Positions 8,536-16,446 of a DNA stretch of 64,000 nt are shown in pieces. The notes under the pieces are model-generated. The model did not search any database, was not told the DNA's origin, and saw only the letters and a list, made by a program, of their open reading frames with translations. The DNA lies in the NCBI GenBank assembly GCA_027492795.1, contig JAPUEB010000018.1, forward strand, positions 1-64,000, read 5' to 3'. The position numbers and the translations under genes were made by a program. Origin of the DNA: Chryseobacterium sp. GTDB taxonomy: Bacteria; Bacteroidota; Bacteroidia; Flavobacteriales; Weeksellaceae. The first letter of the stretch is position 1. Each line of letters opens with the position of its first letter.

Positions 8536-10254
8536 CTAAAGTTTCAAATCCTCTTTCACTCGGTCGATTTTTGCACTCAAAGAAACCAATTTATCTTTAA
8601 AATCTTGCTCGGAAGCAATTTTATCTTTTACAGAAACGTAAAATTTAATTTTCGGTTCTGTTCCGGAAGGTCGCACGCAAACTTTGGTTCCGTCTTGTGT
8701 ATAATAAATTAAAACGTTGGATTTTGGAATATCGTCCATTACTTTTTTCTCGTTTTTGGACAGTACCAAACAGGTTTGTTCCTTAAAATCTTTCACTTCC
8801 TCTACCAAAGAACCTGCGATTTCTTTTGGCGGATTTTCGCGGAAATCTTTCATCATTTGATTGATTTCTTCGGCGCCGCTTCTTCCCTTTCTCACGACGT
8901 TTACAAGACCTTCGTAATACATTCCCAAGTCTTTGTAAATATCTATCATATATTGGAACATCGAACTTCCATTGGCTTTACACCAAGCCGCAATTTCGCA
9001 CGCTACCAAAATACTTCCGCAACTGTCTTTATCACGAACAAAATCTCCGGTCATAAATCCGAAACTTTCTTCGCCGCCGCAAACAAATTTTTCTTCGCCT
9101 TCAAAATCGCGTATCATTTTACCAATCCATTTGAAACCGGTTAATCCAACTTTGCAGTCCACACCGAATTTTTCAGCAACATCGAAAAAAATATCAGAAG
9201 TAACAATCGTAGAGCCGATGAATTCTTTTCCAGTAATTTTTCCGGCTTTTTTCCATTGGTCGAGAATATAATAAGTCAAAATCGTGTTGCACTGATTTCC
9301 GTTGAGCAACTGCATCTCTCCATCCAGATTTCTAACGGCAATTCCTAAACGGTCTCCATCAGGATCGGTTCCGATAACGATGTCTGCGTTTACAATTCTT
9401 GCTAAATCCAGCGCCATTTCCAAAGCAGCCGGTTCTTCAGGATTTGGACTTTCAACGGTTGGAAAATTTCCGCTCGGAATCATCTGTTCGGTTACCAAAT
9501 CTATTTTTTTGAAACCTGCTTTTCTCAATGCTTGAGGAACCGTCGTGTAAGTCGTTCCGTGAATCGATGTGAAAACGATATTCAAATTTTCATAACCAAT
9601 TTTGTCTTTTTGATACAATGAATTTTCAATACAGGCATCAATGTAAACATCGTCCTGTTCATCGCCAATCCACTCAATTAAATCATCATTTCCGTTGAAT
9701 TTGATGTCTTCAAATTTTACAGAATACACTTCCTTGATAATCGCATCGTCGTGTGGTGGAACAATTTGCGCTCCGTCGTTCCAATACACTTTATAACCGT
9801 TGTATTCAGGCGGATTGTGAGATGCCGTGAGAACAATTCCCGCATTACACTTTTTATCGCGAACCGTAAAGGAAAGTTCCGGCGTTGGTCTGTGATTTTT
9901 GAAAAGCAAAACCTTAATTCCGTTGGCTGTAAGAACATCGGCGCACATTTTTCCAAATTCTTTGGAATTATTTCTTACGTCATAAGCAATCGCAACTTTA
10001 ATCTCCTGATTTGGAAATTGCTGATGAAGATAATTTGCCAAACCTTGCGTTGCTTGTCCAAGCGTATATTTGTTGAGGCGATTGGTTCCAACGCCCATAA
10101 TTCCGCGCATACCGCCGGTTCCGAATTCTAATTCTCTATAAAAACTGTCTTCCAGTTCGTCGGATTCTGTATCAATCCAGTTTTGAACGGTTGTTCTGGT
10201 TTCTTCGTCAAAAGTATCTGTAAGCCAGAGTTTTGCTTTTTCTAAAGTTGTCAT
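8536..10254 (-). CDS. phosphoglucomutase/phosphomannomutase (alpha-D-phosphohexomutase)
   Basis: Interconverts hexose-1- and hexose-6-phosphates, feeding nucleotide-sugar and glycan synthesis. All four family loops are present: phosphoserine loop TASHNPPEYNGYK with Ser145, metal loop DPDGDR at 297-302, sugar loop GGEESFG at 393-399 and phosphate loop RPSGTEPK at 528-535. At 572 residues it matches the long PGM2-like subgroup common in Bacteroidota. Whether glucose-1,6-bisphosphate or mannose substrates are preferred is not visible. It is downstream of the GIN-domain operon. Confidence 0.95.
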   Translation of the reverse strand: MTTLEKAKLWLTDTFDEETRTTVQNWIDTESDELEDSFYRELEFGTGGMRGIMGVGTNRLNKYTLGQATQGLANYLHQQFPNQEIKVAIAYDVRNNSKEFGKMCADVLTANGIKVLLFKNHRPTPELSFTVRDKKCNAGIVLTASHNPPEYNGYKVYWNDGAQIVPPHDDAIIKEVYSVKFEDIKFNGNDDLIEWIGDEQDDVYIDACIENSLYQKDKIGYENLNIVFTSIHGTTYTTVPQALRKAGFKKIDLVTEQMIPSGNFPTVESPNPEEPAALEMALDLARIVNADIVIGTDPDGDRLGIAVRNLDGEMQLLNGNQCNTILTYYILDQWKKAGKITGKEFIGSTIVTSDIFFDVAEKFGVDCKVGLTGFKWIGKMIRDFEGEEKFVCGGEESFGFMTGDFVRDKDSCGSILVACEIAAWCKANGSSMFQYMIDIYKDLGMYYEGLVNVVRKGRSGAEEINQMMKDFRENPPKEIAGSLVEEVKDFKEQTCLVLSKNEKKVMDDIPKSNVLIYYTQDGTKVCVRPSGTEPKIKFYVSVKDKIASEQDFKDKLVSLSAKIDRVKEDLKL

Positions 10255-10294
10255 CTGTTATTTTGTTTGATGTTGTTTGAATTTGTTCGATTGG

Positions 10295-10360
10295 GTTTGA
10301 AGTAGTTTAAAAAGACTGAACATTATCAAACAATGTCAAACTTTTCAAACAACTTCAAAC
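10295..10360. terminator. imperfect 20-bp stem-loop after the GIN-domain gene
   Basis: Arms 10295-10314 and 10341-10360 match at 18 of 20 positions (GTTTGAAGT and its complement) around a 26-base loop. It abuts the stop codon of the GIN-domain gene, so it is probably its terminator. Confidence 0.5.
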
Positions 10361-11074
10361 TTAATCTAAAGGTTTATTATTTACTGTCGCGGTTTTATCA
10401 ATTTTAAACGCACGAATTGGGTCGTTGTAATATAAAAGTTTTGCAGTGTTTTGAATGTTTCCTTTCAAAGAATCCTTCACATTTACTTCTGCATAATTTC
10501 CGTTTTTCGACTGAATTTCCAAGTTATCCAAAATCCAATAAGGTGCAATTAAATTGGCGGTATCAGCAATTTTGATGGTTGCATCTTTTGTTTTTCCCGT
10601 AAAATTGGCGCGACTGGTGTTCAGCATTTCTACTTCTGCTCTCCTCGAGTTTACCGAGCCTATAAATTTAGCATTATTTTTCAAATTAAGACGAAAATTA
10701 TCGGTCTTAATTTCGCTGGAAATGTTCATTTCCACACTATCAGAAATCGAAACTTTTTCCAGATTGTATTTAGAATAAATGGTGATGTTGTAAAAATCTA
10801 CGCTTTGTGTTTCCCGTTTTTCTTTGATTGTTAAAATCTTGTTTGAAACATCAATTTTCAGATTATTACCAATGTTTTCATAGGTTTCAACATTCACAAA
10901 GTTCTTTGGATTTCGCACATAAAACACGCGGAACTTCCCTTCCAGATTGAGGTTTACAAATTCTGGAACTTCTTTGTCTTTGCTTTCAATTTTTCCTTTT
11001 GGAGTGATTTTTCCGCAGGAAGTGAGGATGAGGAAAAGGTTGATGGAAAGGAAAAGTTTTAGGTGGTTTTTCAT
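10361..11074 (-). CDS. GIN-domain (DUF2807-like) lipoprotein
   Basis: A 237-residue putative lipoprotein: residues 1-20 end in LTSC (C20). The body is a regular beta-helix-like pattern of short strands, seen as FRVFYVRNPKNFVNVETYEN, LKIDVSNKILTIKEKR, FRLNLKNNAKFIGSV and ANFTGKTKDATIKIADTA, typical of the putative autotransporter-head GIN domain found across Bacteroidota. It overlaps the upstream small membrane protein by four bases (ATGA), so the two are translationally coupled. Function unknown; a surface or periplasmic location is inferred. Confidence 0.75.
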   Translation of the reverse strand: MKNHLKLFLSINLFLILTSCGKITPKGKIESKDKEVPEFVNLNLEGKFRVFYVRNPKNFVNVETYENIGNNLKIDVSNKILTIKEKRETQSVDFYNITIYSKYNLEKVSISDSVEMNISSEIKTDNFRLNLKNNAKFIGSVNSRRAEVEMLNTSRANFTGKTKDATIKIADTANLIAPYWILDNLEIQSKNGNYAEVNVKDSLKGNIQNTAKLLYYNDPIRAFKIDKTATVNNKPLD

Positions 11075-11352
11075 TTTAAGAAAAAGGCTTCATTAATAGT
11101 GAAAAAAATTATTGGTGAAAGAATTAAAAAGTCTATAACTAATAAAGTTAGTGATAAAAAATAATTTTGACGCTTTAATATTTGCTTTTCGAATATAAAA
11201 TTTAAAATAATTAAAAAGATAAGAAGATAAATCCAAAATTGTTCTGACACAACTGCTTTGGGAAATGATTCTATAATTTTGAAAACCGCAAGAACTTTGT
11301 AATTAATCATAATTGCTAAAGAAATATTTAGGAAAATCCACGCTGTTTTCAT
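11071..11352 (-). CDS. small three-helix membrane protein, unknown
   Basis: A 93-residue protein from the ATG at 11352 (MKTAWIF; an ATG three codons upstream is also possible). Three hydrophobic segments are visible at about 2-23, 37-54 and 66-86. Its stop overlaps the start of the GIN-domain lipoprotein by four bases, so they form an operon. No family recognised. Confidence 0.55.
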   Translation of the reverse strand: MKTAWIFLNISLAIMINYKVLAVFKIIESFPKAVVSEQFWIYLLIFLIILNFIFEKQILKRQNYFLSLTLLVIDFLILSPIIFFTINEAFFLK

Positions 11353-11385
11353 AATTATCAAATATTCCCTTATTACATTTCCAAT

Positions 11386-12348
11386 CTAAATCACCTCCTC
11401 AATATGATAATTTTTATGCTCACGATTGGTTCGGATGATTAATTCTCCCAAAAATCCCGCGATAAAAAGCAATGTTCCCAAAATCATCATCGTTAAGGCA
11501 ATGAAAAACCAAGGATTTTCGGCAATCATATTTCCGTAAACTTTATAGATGTAAACATCAATCAATTTTGAAATTCCCAACCAAAACGCAGATAAAAACC
11601 CGAAAATAAACATCAAAGTTCCAACTGCGCCGAAAAAATGCATCGGTCTTCCACCAAATCTACTGACAAACCAAAGGGTTACCAAATCTAAAAAACCGCG
11701 GACAAATCTCTCTGTTCCGAATTTTGAAGTTCCGTAAGGTCTTGCCTGATGTTGCACCGGTTTTTCGGTAATTCTCCTAAAACCTGCATTTGCCGCCAAA
11801 ACTGGAATGTATCGGTGCATATCTCCGTAAACATCAATGGATTTTACGACTTGTTTTTTGTAGGCTTTTAAACCGCAATTAAAATCATGAAGTGAAACAC
11901 CAGAAACTTTTCTCGCTGCTGAATTGAAGAGTTTTGAAGGGAGATTTTTCGTCATTACATTATCAAAACGCTTTTTCTTCCAGCCTGAAACGATGTCGTA
12001 GTTATCGTTTTTCACCATATCATACAATTCCGGAATTTCTTCGGGAAAGTCCTGCAAATCAGCATCCATTGTGATGACAACTTCTCCGTTTGCACGTTCA
12101 AAAGCGGCGTGTAAAGCCTGCGATTTTCCGTAATTTCTGGAGAATTTTATCCCATGAACTTGTGGATGTTGTACTTTTAAATTTTCAATGATGCTCCACG
12201 AAAGGTCGGTGCTGCCGTCGTCCACAAACCAAACTTCATAAGAAAGTTGGTTGGTTTTGCAAACGCTGTCAATTCTTGAAAAAAGTTCTTCAAGCGAGGC
12301 TTCTTCGTTCAGAAGCGGGATGATTATAGAGAGATTGAGGTTGTTCAA
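11386..12348 (-). CDS. family 2 glycosyltransferase, polyprenyl-phosphate type
   Basis: A 320-residue GT2 enzyme of the dolichol/undecaprenyl-phosphate sugar transferase type. The nucleotide-sugar motifs are DDGS at 43-46 and DADLQD at 95-100, and the domain continues through RKVSGVSLHDFNCGLKAYKK. Two C-terminal membrane spans (about 233-256 and 277-303) anchor it, as in DPM1/GtrB-like enzymes. It probably loads a sugar onto a lipid carrier for cell-envelope glycans. It lies three bases downstream of the VapC gene and, beyond the toxin-antitoxin pair, the DUF4199 gene. Confidence 0.92.
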   Translation of the reverse strand: MNNLNLSIIIPLLNEEASLEELFSRIDSVCKTNQLSYEVWFVDDGSTDLSWSIIENLKVQHPQVHGIKFSRNYGKSQALHAAFERANGEVVITMDADLQDFPEEIPELYDMVKNDNYDIVSGWKKKRFDNVMTKNLPSKLFNSAARKVSGVSLHDFNCGLKAYKKQVVKSIDVYGDMHRYIPVLAANAGFRRITEKPVQHQARPYGTSKFGTERFVRGFLDLVTLWFVSRFGGRPMHFFGAVGTLMFIFGFLSAFWLGISKLIDVYIYKVYGNMIAENPWFFIALTMMILGTLLFIAGFLGELIIRTNREHKNYHIEEVI

Positions 12349-12351
12349 AGT

Positions 12352-12774
12352 TTAAATATTATTTTGCAAATTTAAGAATTCATCGGGTGCAAAAACAGTT
12401 ATTTCTGAAGTGGAAAAATCTTTCAGATTTCTCGTGATTATGGCATCGATATTTTTGATTTGATGTGCACAGAAAATTTGAATTGCATCCTCAAAATCTT
12501 TATGTTGAGATTTTAATGATTTTTGAATAATTTCCGCGTCAACAGCAACTAAATTCATATAGTTTAATAATGCAGAAATTTTTTCTCTTACCAAATCTTC
12601 GGTATAAATTTTCTTCAAGACATAATGAGCAGTTGCCAATGAATGTGTGTTGCAAAAAATTTCGAGATTTCCATTTTCGGCAAGTTTGAAGATTTTTCTG
12701 GATAGTTCACAAAAAGGTTGACGGTTAGCAAAAAAATCAATGATGATATTTGCATCAATGTATATCTTTTTCAA
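12352..12774 (-). CDS. PIN-domain ribonuclease toxin (VapC-like)
   Basis: A 140-residue PIN-domain protein. The acidic metal-binding set is visible: D7 in IYIDANIIIDFF, D96 in HKDFEDAIQ and D119 in ITRNLKDF, with T114-R115-N116 preceding. VapC enzymes cleave RNA, often tRNA. It overlaps the upstream antitoxin by four bases and is cotranscribed with it. Confidence 0.92.
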   Translation of the reverse strand: MKKIYIDANIIIDFFANRQPFCELSRKIFKLAENGNLEIFCNTHSLATAHYVLKKIYTEDLVREKISALLNYMNLVAVDAEIIQKSLKSQHKDFEDAIQIFCAHQIKNIDAIITRNLKDFSTSEITVFAPDEFLNLQNNI

Positions 12775-13016
12775 AGCCCGTATTTTTTTGTATAATATTC
12801 ATCTAAGGCTTTATCATAATCAAAATCTTGAGGAAGAGGAAGACTTCCTGCAAGTTTATCAATTACAGATGTTTTGCTTTCTTCCTTTTCTTTTTTAATA
12901 AGATTTTCCAAAAATTTCTGAACCAATTCAGAAAGACTTCTTTGAGTACTTTTAGCATAAACCTTTGCCCCCTCAATTACCTCTTTATCAATCGTTAATG
13001 TAAGTTTCGTTGTCAT
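12771..13016 (-). CDS. DUF6364/ribbon-helix-helix-type antitoxin
   Basis: An 81-residue antitoxin. The N-terminus KLTLTIDKEVIEGAKVYAK followed by RSLSELVQKFLENLI is the ribbon-helix-helix pattern of DUF6364-type antitoxins; the C-terminal part (PLPQDFDYDKALDEYYTKKY) is the expected toxin-wrapping tail. A good promoter lies upstream. Confidence 0.85.
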   Translation of the reverse strand: MTTKLTLTIDKEVIEGAKVYAKSTQRSLSELVQKFLENLIKKEKEESKTSVIDKLAGSLPLPQDFDYDKALDEYYTKKYGL

Positions 13017-13033
13017 TGCACGTGTATTTTAAA

Positions 13034-13062
13034 CAAAGATACGTATTAAAGTTTTATGCCAA
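13034..13062 (-). promoter_or_regulatory. promoter of the VapBC-type operon
   Basis: On the minus strand: TTG (13060-13062), an 18-base spacer, then TATCTTTG (13034-13041), the flavobacterial consensus with ideal spacing, 18 bases before the antitoxin ATG. Confidence 0.7.
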
Positions 13063-13081
13063 ATATTTTTTTGAAAAAAAA

Positions 13082-13669
13082 TTAAAGCGCATCCACTCTT
13101 CTGGAACGGAAAAAACTACCAAAAAATAAGGACAAAATCAAGAAATAAGCACAATATCCCGCAAAAATGTATCCGAAATATTTCAATGAAAACATGTCCT
13201 CATTTTTTTTGGCTTTCTCCTCAATTCTGATTTTTCCTTCGGCGTATTTTTTTTCTACATCCTTCATTTCTTCACTCTCCGGCTTGAAAACGCCTTTTGC
13301 ACGGTTATATTCGTCATTCAATGAAGTTCGGTAACTTTCGATGTATTGATAATTCAACAAATCTTTTGTGTCTTTATCCACAAAATTAATATAAGCAAAA
13401 ATGGAAAAAATTGATAGAAAACCACCTACAAACATCGGGATAAACGCTCTTCCATACACTTCCTTGAAACTCATCGCGCCTTTAATTTTTTTATAGGCAA
13501 AAACCGAAAGGTAGGCCCCAACAGCGAAGATAAAGGGCAGCAAAAACGCACTCAAACTAATGGAAGTACGGTAATAATTGATGTCGCGAAAAAAAATATT
13601 GGTAATAAAAAACGCTGCCATTATTGCAGCAAATATCATCAAACCAACAGCATACACATTTTTTGTCAT
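13082..13669 (-). CDS. DUF4199 membrane protein
   Basis: A 195-residue protein with four predicted membrane segments (about 5-25, 38-58, 76-96 and 164-186) and a charged loop from about 97 to 160, the arrangement of DUF4199 proteins. SFKEVYGRAFIPMFVGGFL is the conserved centre. The family is usually found beside a GT2 gene in flavobacteria (from memory); here the VapBC-type pair separates them. Function unknown. Confidence 0.85.
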   Translation of the reverse strand: MTKNVYAVGLMIFAAIMAAFFITNIFFRDINYYRTSISLSAFLLPFIFAVGAYLSVFAYKKIKGAMSFKEVYGRAFIPMFVGGFLSIFSIFAYINFVDKDTKDLLNYQYIESYRTSLNDEYNRAKGVFKPESEEMKDVEKKYAEGKIRIEEKAKKNEDMFSLKYFGYIFAGYCAYFLILSLFFGSFFRSRRVDAL

Positions 13670-13694
13670 TATAAAATTTTATCGTTGTTAAAAA

Positions 13695-13722
13695 TTTTGA
13701 ATTTTGAATTTTGAATTTTGAA
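13695..13722. repeat. heptamer array (TTTTGAA x4)
   Basis: Four perfect consecutive copies of TTTTGAA. The third copy provides the TTG -33 element of the SRP RNA promoter. Confidence 0.9.
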
Positions 13723-13739
13723 TTAATCCCGTATCTTTG
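13711..13739 (+). promoter_or_regulatory. promoter of the SRP RNA gene
   Basis: TTG at 13711-13713, an 18-base spacer, TATCTTTG at 13732-13739. Predicted start near 13744, where the RNA's terminal stem begins. Confidence 0.75.
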
Positions 13740-13743
13740 CACC

Positions 13744-13836
13744 GGCAAGTCCTACACAACCAGCTCCTGTGAATCCTCCAGGGTGGGAACGCAGCAAAGG
13801 TAAACGGTTGTAGCGGTGTGATGTAGATCGCTTGCC
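13744..13836 (+). ncRNA. ffs: signal recognition particle RNA, small bacterial type
   Basis: About 93 nt. GGCAAG at 13744-13749 pairs with CTTGCC at 13831-13836 to close the molecule. The conserved domain IV hairpin that binds Ffh is visible: CCTCCAGGGTGGGAACGCAG followed by CAAAGG (about 13775-13800), with the internal-loop CAGG and GCAGCA strands and a GGGA tetraloop. It is followed by a T run (13838-13844) that ends the transcript and overlaps the stop of the opposing gene. Confidence 0.9.
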
Positions 13837-13842
13837 ATTTTT

Positions 13843-14658
13843 TTATTTCTTCATTTCGGCATATTCTGCCTTTAGTTCACTCACCGTTTTTACGTGGCTC
13901 CAATTTTCTCCGGTTTTTATACGGTGAATCTGCATGTCTGAAACACCAAATTGATGCGCTAATTTTTTGATGGTAATTCCGCCTTTTTCCAGTTTATTTT
14001 TGATGAAAAGAACATCATATTCATTCAATTTTGAACCTTTCACATTCGGTTTCTGTTCTGTGAACTGCTTTTTAAACTCGTTCAAAATAACTTTTGGGTG
14101 CTTCATTTGGCGGTTGGTAAGTTCCGCCTGATTTGCCCAAGCCAAATTTTCTATATTATTATTTTCTTTATCAAAATCGAGATGGATGATGAATTTTTTG
14201 GATTTGTCCGCTGGTTTTTCCAAGAAAAGTTCCGCAACCGCCTTGTGAACTAAAATTGCGACGTATTTTGATACTTTTTTGCGGAATTTGCTGTTCATTT
14301 GCGAACGTTTTTTCACTAAGGCATCTCTATTTTTCCTTAAATCTTGAAGTTTGGTTTTATACTCTTCCGATTTCTTACTCAATTCTGTAGTGGACTGAAA
14401 ATCTTTAATATTTGAGTTTAATTCCAAGATTTCCCCATCAATTTCCTCCAATTTCTTTGCATCATTCGGTTTTAAAGCATCGGTAAAAGTCGCCCTAAAT
14501 ATCGGGAAACCGCTTTGTAGAGAACCTTTGATGATGTTTCCTTCGGGAGCGAGTTGAGAATAGGTTTTTATTCTGCCCAAGTTTGAAAATTCAATTTTAA
14601 AATCGGTTGGAAAGCCCAAATCTAAAGGATATTCTTTCCAAATTTCCTTATTTTTCAT
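13843..14658 (-). CDS. NUMOD4/HNH-like DNA-binding protein with C-terminal HTH
   Basis: A protein of about 271 residues. The N-terminus (EIWKEYPLDLGF, then FKIEFSNLGRIKTY) is a NUMOD4 motif; a Lys/Glu-rich coiled coil occupies about 68-122; VHKAVAELFLEKP then IIHLDFDKENNNIENLAWAN is the pattern of HNH_3 homing-type nucleases, where the usual NH-D is replaced by IH-LD; and a helix-turn-helix at about 228-256 (TIKKLAHQFGVSDMQIHRIK) follows. The substituted HNH centre suggests either loss of cleavage activity or a DNA-binding role. It ends exactly against the SRP RNA. An ATG two codons upstream (14664) is also possible. Confidence 0.7.
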   Translation of the reverse strand: MKNKEIWKEYPLDLGFPTDFKIEFSNLGRIKTYSQLAPEGNIIKGSLQSGFPIFRATFTDALKPNDAKKLEEIDGEILELNSNIKDFQSTTELSKKSEEYKTKLQDLRKNRDALVKKRSQMNSKFRKKVSKYVAILVHKAVAELFLEKPADKSKKFIIHLDFDKENNNIENLAWANQAELTNRQMKHPKVILNEFKKQFTEQKPNVKGSKLNEYDVLFIKNKLEKGGITIKKLAHQFGVSDMQIHRIKTGENWSHVKTVSELKAEYAEMKK

Positions 14659-14755
14659 TAACATACTTTCTAATTTTCCACAAATTTACAAAAAAATAAC
14701 GGGTGGGTATTTGTGAAGCGTTACATTATGTGTTAAAAAATATTTATTACTCCAT

Positions 14756-14820
14756 TTTGTCATTCCGAAGGAATCTCAACACAAAAAATTCAAGCATTTA
14801 GATTCCTTCGGAATGACAAA
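14756..14820. terminator. perfect 21-bp inverted repeat (TCATTCCGAAGGAATCT family)
   Basis: Arms at 14756-14776 and 14800-14820 are exact complements (core GTCATTCCGAAGGAATCT) around a 23-base loop. It lies just downstream of the metal-dependent hydrolase, so it probably ends that transcript, but its sequence is of the dispersed-repeat kind. Confidence 0.75.
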
Positions 14821-14832
14821 CTACATGCAAAT

Positions 14833-15513
14833 TTATATTTCAAATTCCTCCCCTAATTCCGGCAAAGAAAAATCAATATTTCGTTCTAAAAAATGTTTTC
14901 TCGCTTCATCGTGATTGATGGTTATTGGCGGAAAAGTATCGAAATGACAACCAATGACTTTTTTAGTTTTCAATAATTCCGATGCCGCGAAACTCGCTTT
15001 TCTGGCGCACATCGTGTAATGCGAACCTACCGGTAAAATCGCCAAATTAATTTCCCCAAAAAGTTGCGGAAAATACGCCATATCTGCCATAACTCCAGTA
15101 TCTCCAGCGAAATACACATTTTTTCCTTGAAATCTAAAGATATATCCACAAGCCAAACCTCCGTAAGTCCCATCGGGAAAGGAACTCGTGTGAGAAGCCG
15201 GAACCATTGAGATTTTCATATCATCAAACTTCGCAGAACCACCAAAATTAATGTCAATAGAGTTCGGATGCTTAAAATATCCACAAATTTCAGGTTGTCC
15301 GATGACGGTTGCTTCTGGATGCTTTTTCAAAACTTCTTCCACATCTCCAACGTGGTCGCCATGAGCGTGCGTAATCAACACATAATCAATTTTTTGTGCA
15401 TCAATATCAAATCCAGATTGGTCCTTCTGAAAATTATAAAAAGGATCCGAAAGTATATTTTTACCGTTGTAAGTGAACAAAAAACAGTTTTGTCCGAGGA
15501 ATTTTATTTTCAT
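14833..15513 (-). CDS. metallo-beta-lactamase-fold metal-dependent hydrolase (UPF0173 type)
   Basis: A 226-residue MBL-fold hydrolase. The metal ligands are H49-x-H51-x-D53-H54 in LITHAHGDHVGD, H108 in PASHTSSFPDG, D138 in YFAGDTGVM and H190 in GCHFDTFPP. The short length and motif spacing match the UPF0173/YtkL-like group. The natural substrate is unknown. It is preceded on the same strand by a GNAT gene 49 bases upstream. Confidence 0.9.
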   Translation of the reverse strand: MKIKFLGQNCFLFTYNGKNILSDPFYNFQKDQSGFDIDAQKIDYVLITHAHGDHVGDVEEVLKKHPEATVIGQPEICGYFKHPNSIDINFGGSAKFDDMKISMVPASHTSSFPDGTYGGLACGYIFRFQGKNVYFAGDTGVMADMAYFPQLFGEINLAILPVGSHYTMCARKASFAASELLKTKKVIGCHFDTFPPITINHDEARKHFLERNIDFSLPELGEEFEI

Positions 15514-15562
15514 AATATTTTTAGTTGCTGGTTGCTGGTTTACTTGTTGCTTGATTCAAGTT

Positions 15563-16018
15563 TTAGGGTTTCAAGTTTTTTATCATTACGGGCAAAAATC
15601 TTCCTTCGATTTTTGTAGGCTCTAACATTAAAGTTCCAAAGCCGAATTTCTCATAAAACGAAACAGCGTTTGGGTCGGAATTGAGTACTACTCTTTCAAA
15701 ATCCAAATTTTTTATTTTTTTGAAAAAATCTTCCATTAATATTCTTCCAAAGCCTTTTCCAATGTAGTCGGGTTTGATGAAAACGTTGTCTAAACATACC
15801 ACTTTTAGTTCTTTTTCAAAAAAACTGTAAAAACCAATGATGGTGTCGTCTGTTTCAATATGATAGGTTTTGTTTTCTTTGATGTATTTTTCGGTAATCG
15901 TCAAATCATTTTCCCAAAGTTTTATCAATTCTTCGGAATATCCCCAATGTGCTTTTGCCTTTTTTGCAATTTCCGTTAATTTTTCGGAGTCTATTTTCTT
16001 AGACCTTACGATTTTCAT
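15563..16018 (-). CDS. GNAT family N-acetyltransferase
   Basis: A 151-residue acetyltransferase. The acetyl-CoA pyrophosphate-binding stretch is YIGKGFGRILMEDFFKK at about 92-108 and the later VVLNSDPNAVSFYEKFGF is the GNAT motif B. The acceptor is unknown. Confidence 0.9.
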   Translation of the reverse strand: MKIVRSKKIDSEKLTEIAKKAKAHWGYSEELIKLWENDLTITEKYIKENKTYHIETDDTIIGFYSFFEKELKVVCLDNVFIKPDYIGKGFGRILMEDFFKKIKNLDFERVVLNSDPNAVSFYEKFGFGTLMLEPTKIEGRFLPVMIKNLKP

Positions 16019-16111
16019 TAAATTTTAATTTTAATTTTTTAAAATGCAAAAATTTCAAATATCCATAAATTTAATAACCCTTAGAATAATTTTCTTTAAT
16101 TTCCCTCAAAG

Positions 16112-16387
16112 TTAAATTATTCCGTATGCGAATAAAATTGACATAACATAGATAATAAAAATGAAAGAATTAACCGCTAATGAATAATGAAGTTTATGCT
16201 TTTTAAAAAATGTCAGAATAGAAGGTATCACTAGTGTTGCTAAAAATAGCAAGAACGGTAAAATCAAATAGCCAATTCCTTCATTTCCACCATCTTCAAT
16301 AATAATCTTGATAGAGAGAAATAAAAAAGCAGCACTAATAAGAATATTAATTAATGCGATAATTCTATCTAACAAATTCATATTCAA
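16112..16387 (-). CDS. small three-helix membrane protein, unknown
   Basis: A 91-residue hydrophobic protein with three predicted spans (about 9-28, 39-61 and 72-90) separated by an acidic and a basic loop (KKHKLHY). Possible starts at 16387 and 16381. No family recognised; it sits between menA and the GNAT gene. Confidence 0.5.
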   Translation of the reverse strand: MNMNLLDRIIALINILISAAFLFLSIKIIIEDGGNEGIGYLILPFLLFLATLVIPSILTFFKKHKLHYSLAVNSFIFIIYVMSILFAYGII

Positions 16388-16446
16388 AACTATTTATCGT
16401 TCCTACCGAAAAAAAAACTTCCATCTTCCATCACCCATCTTCCAAC

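Noticed and set aside
13695-13722. CRISPR-like array
   Set aside because: Only four 7-bp units without spacers; the other tandem arrays are of the same short-period kind. No CRISPR array or cas gene was found in the window.
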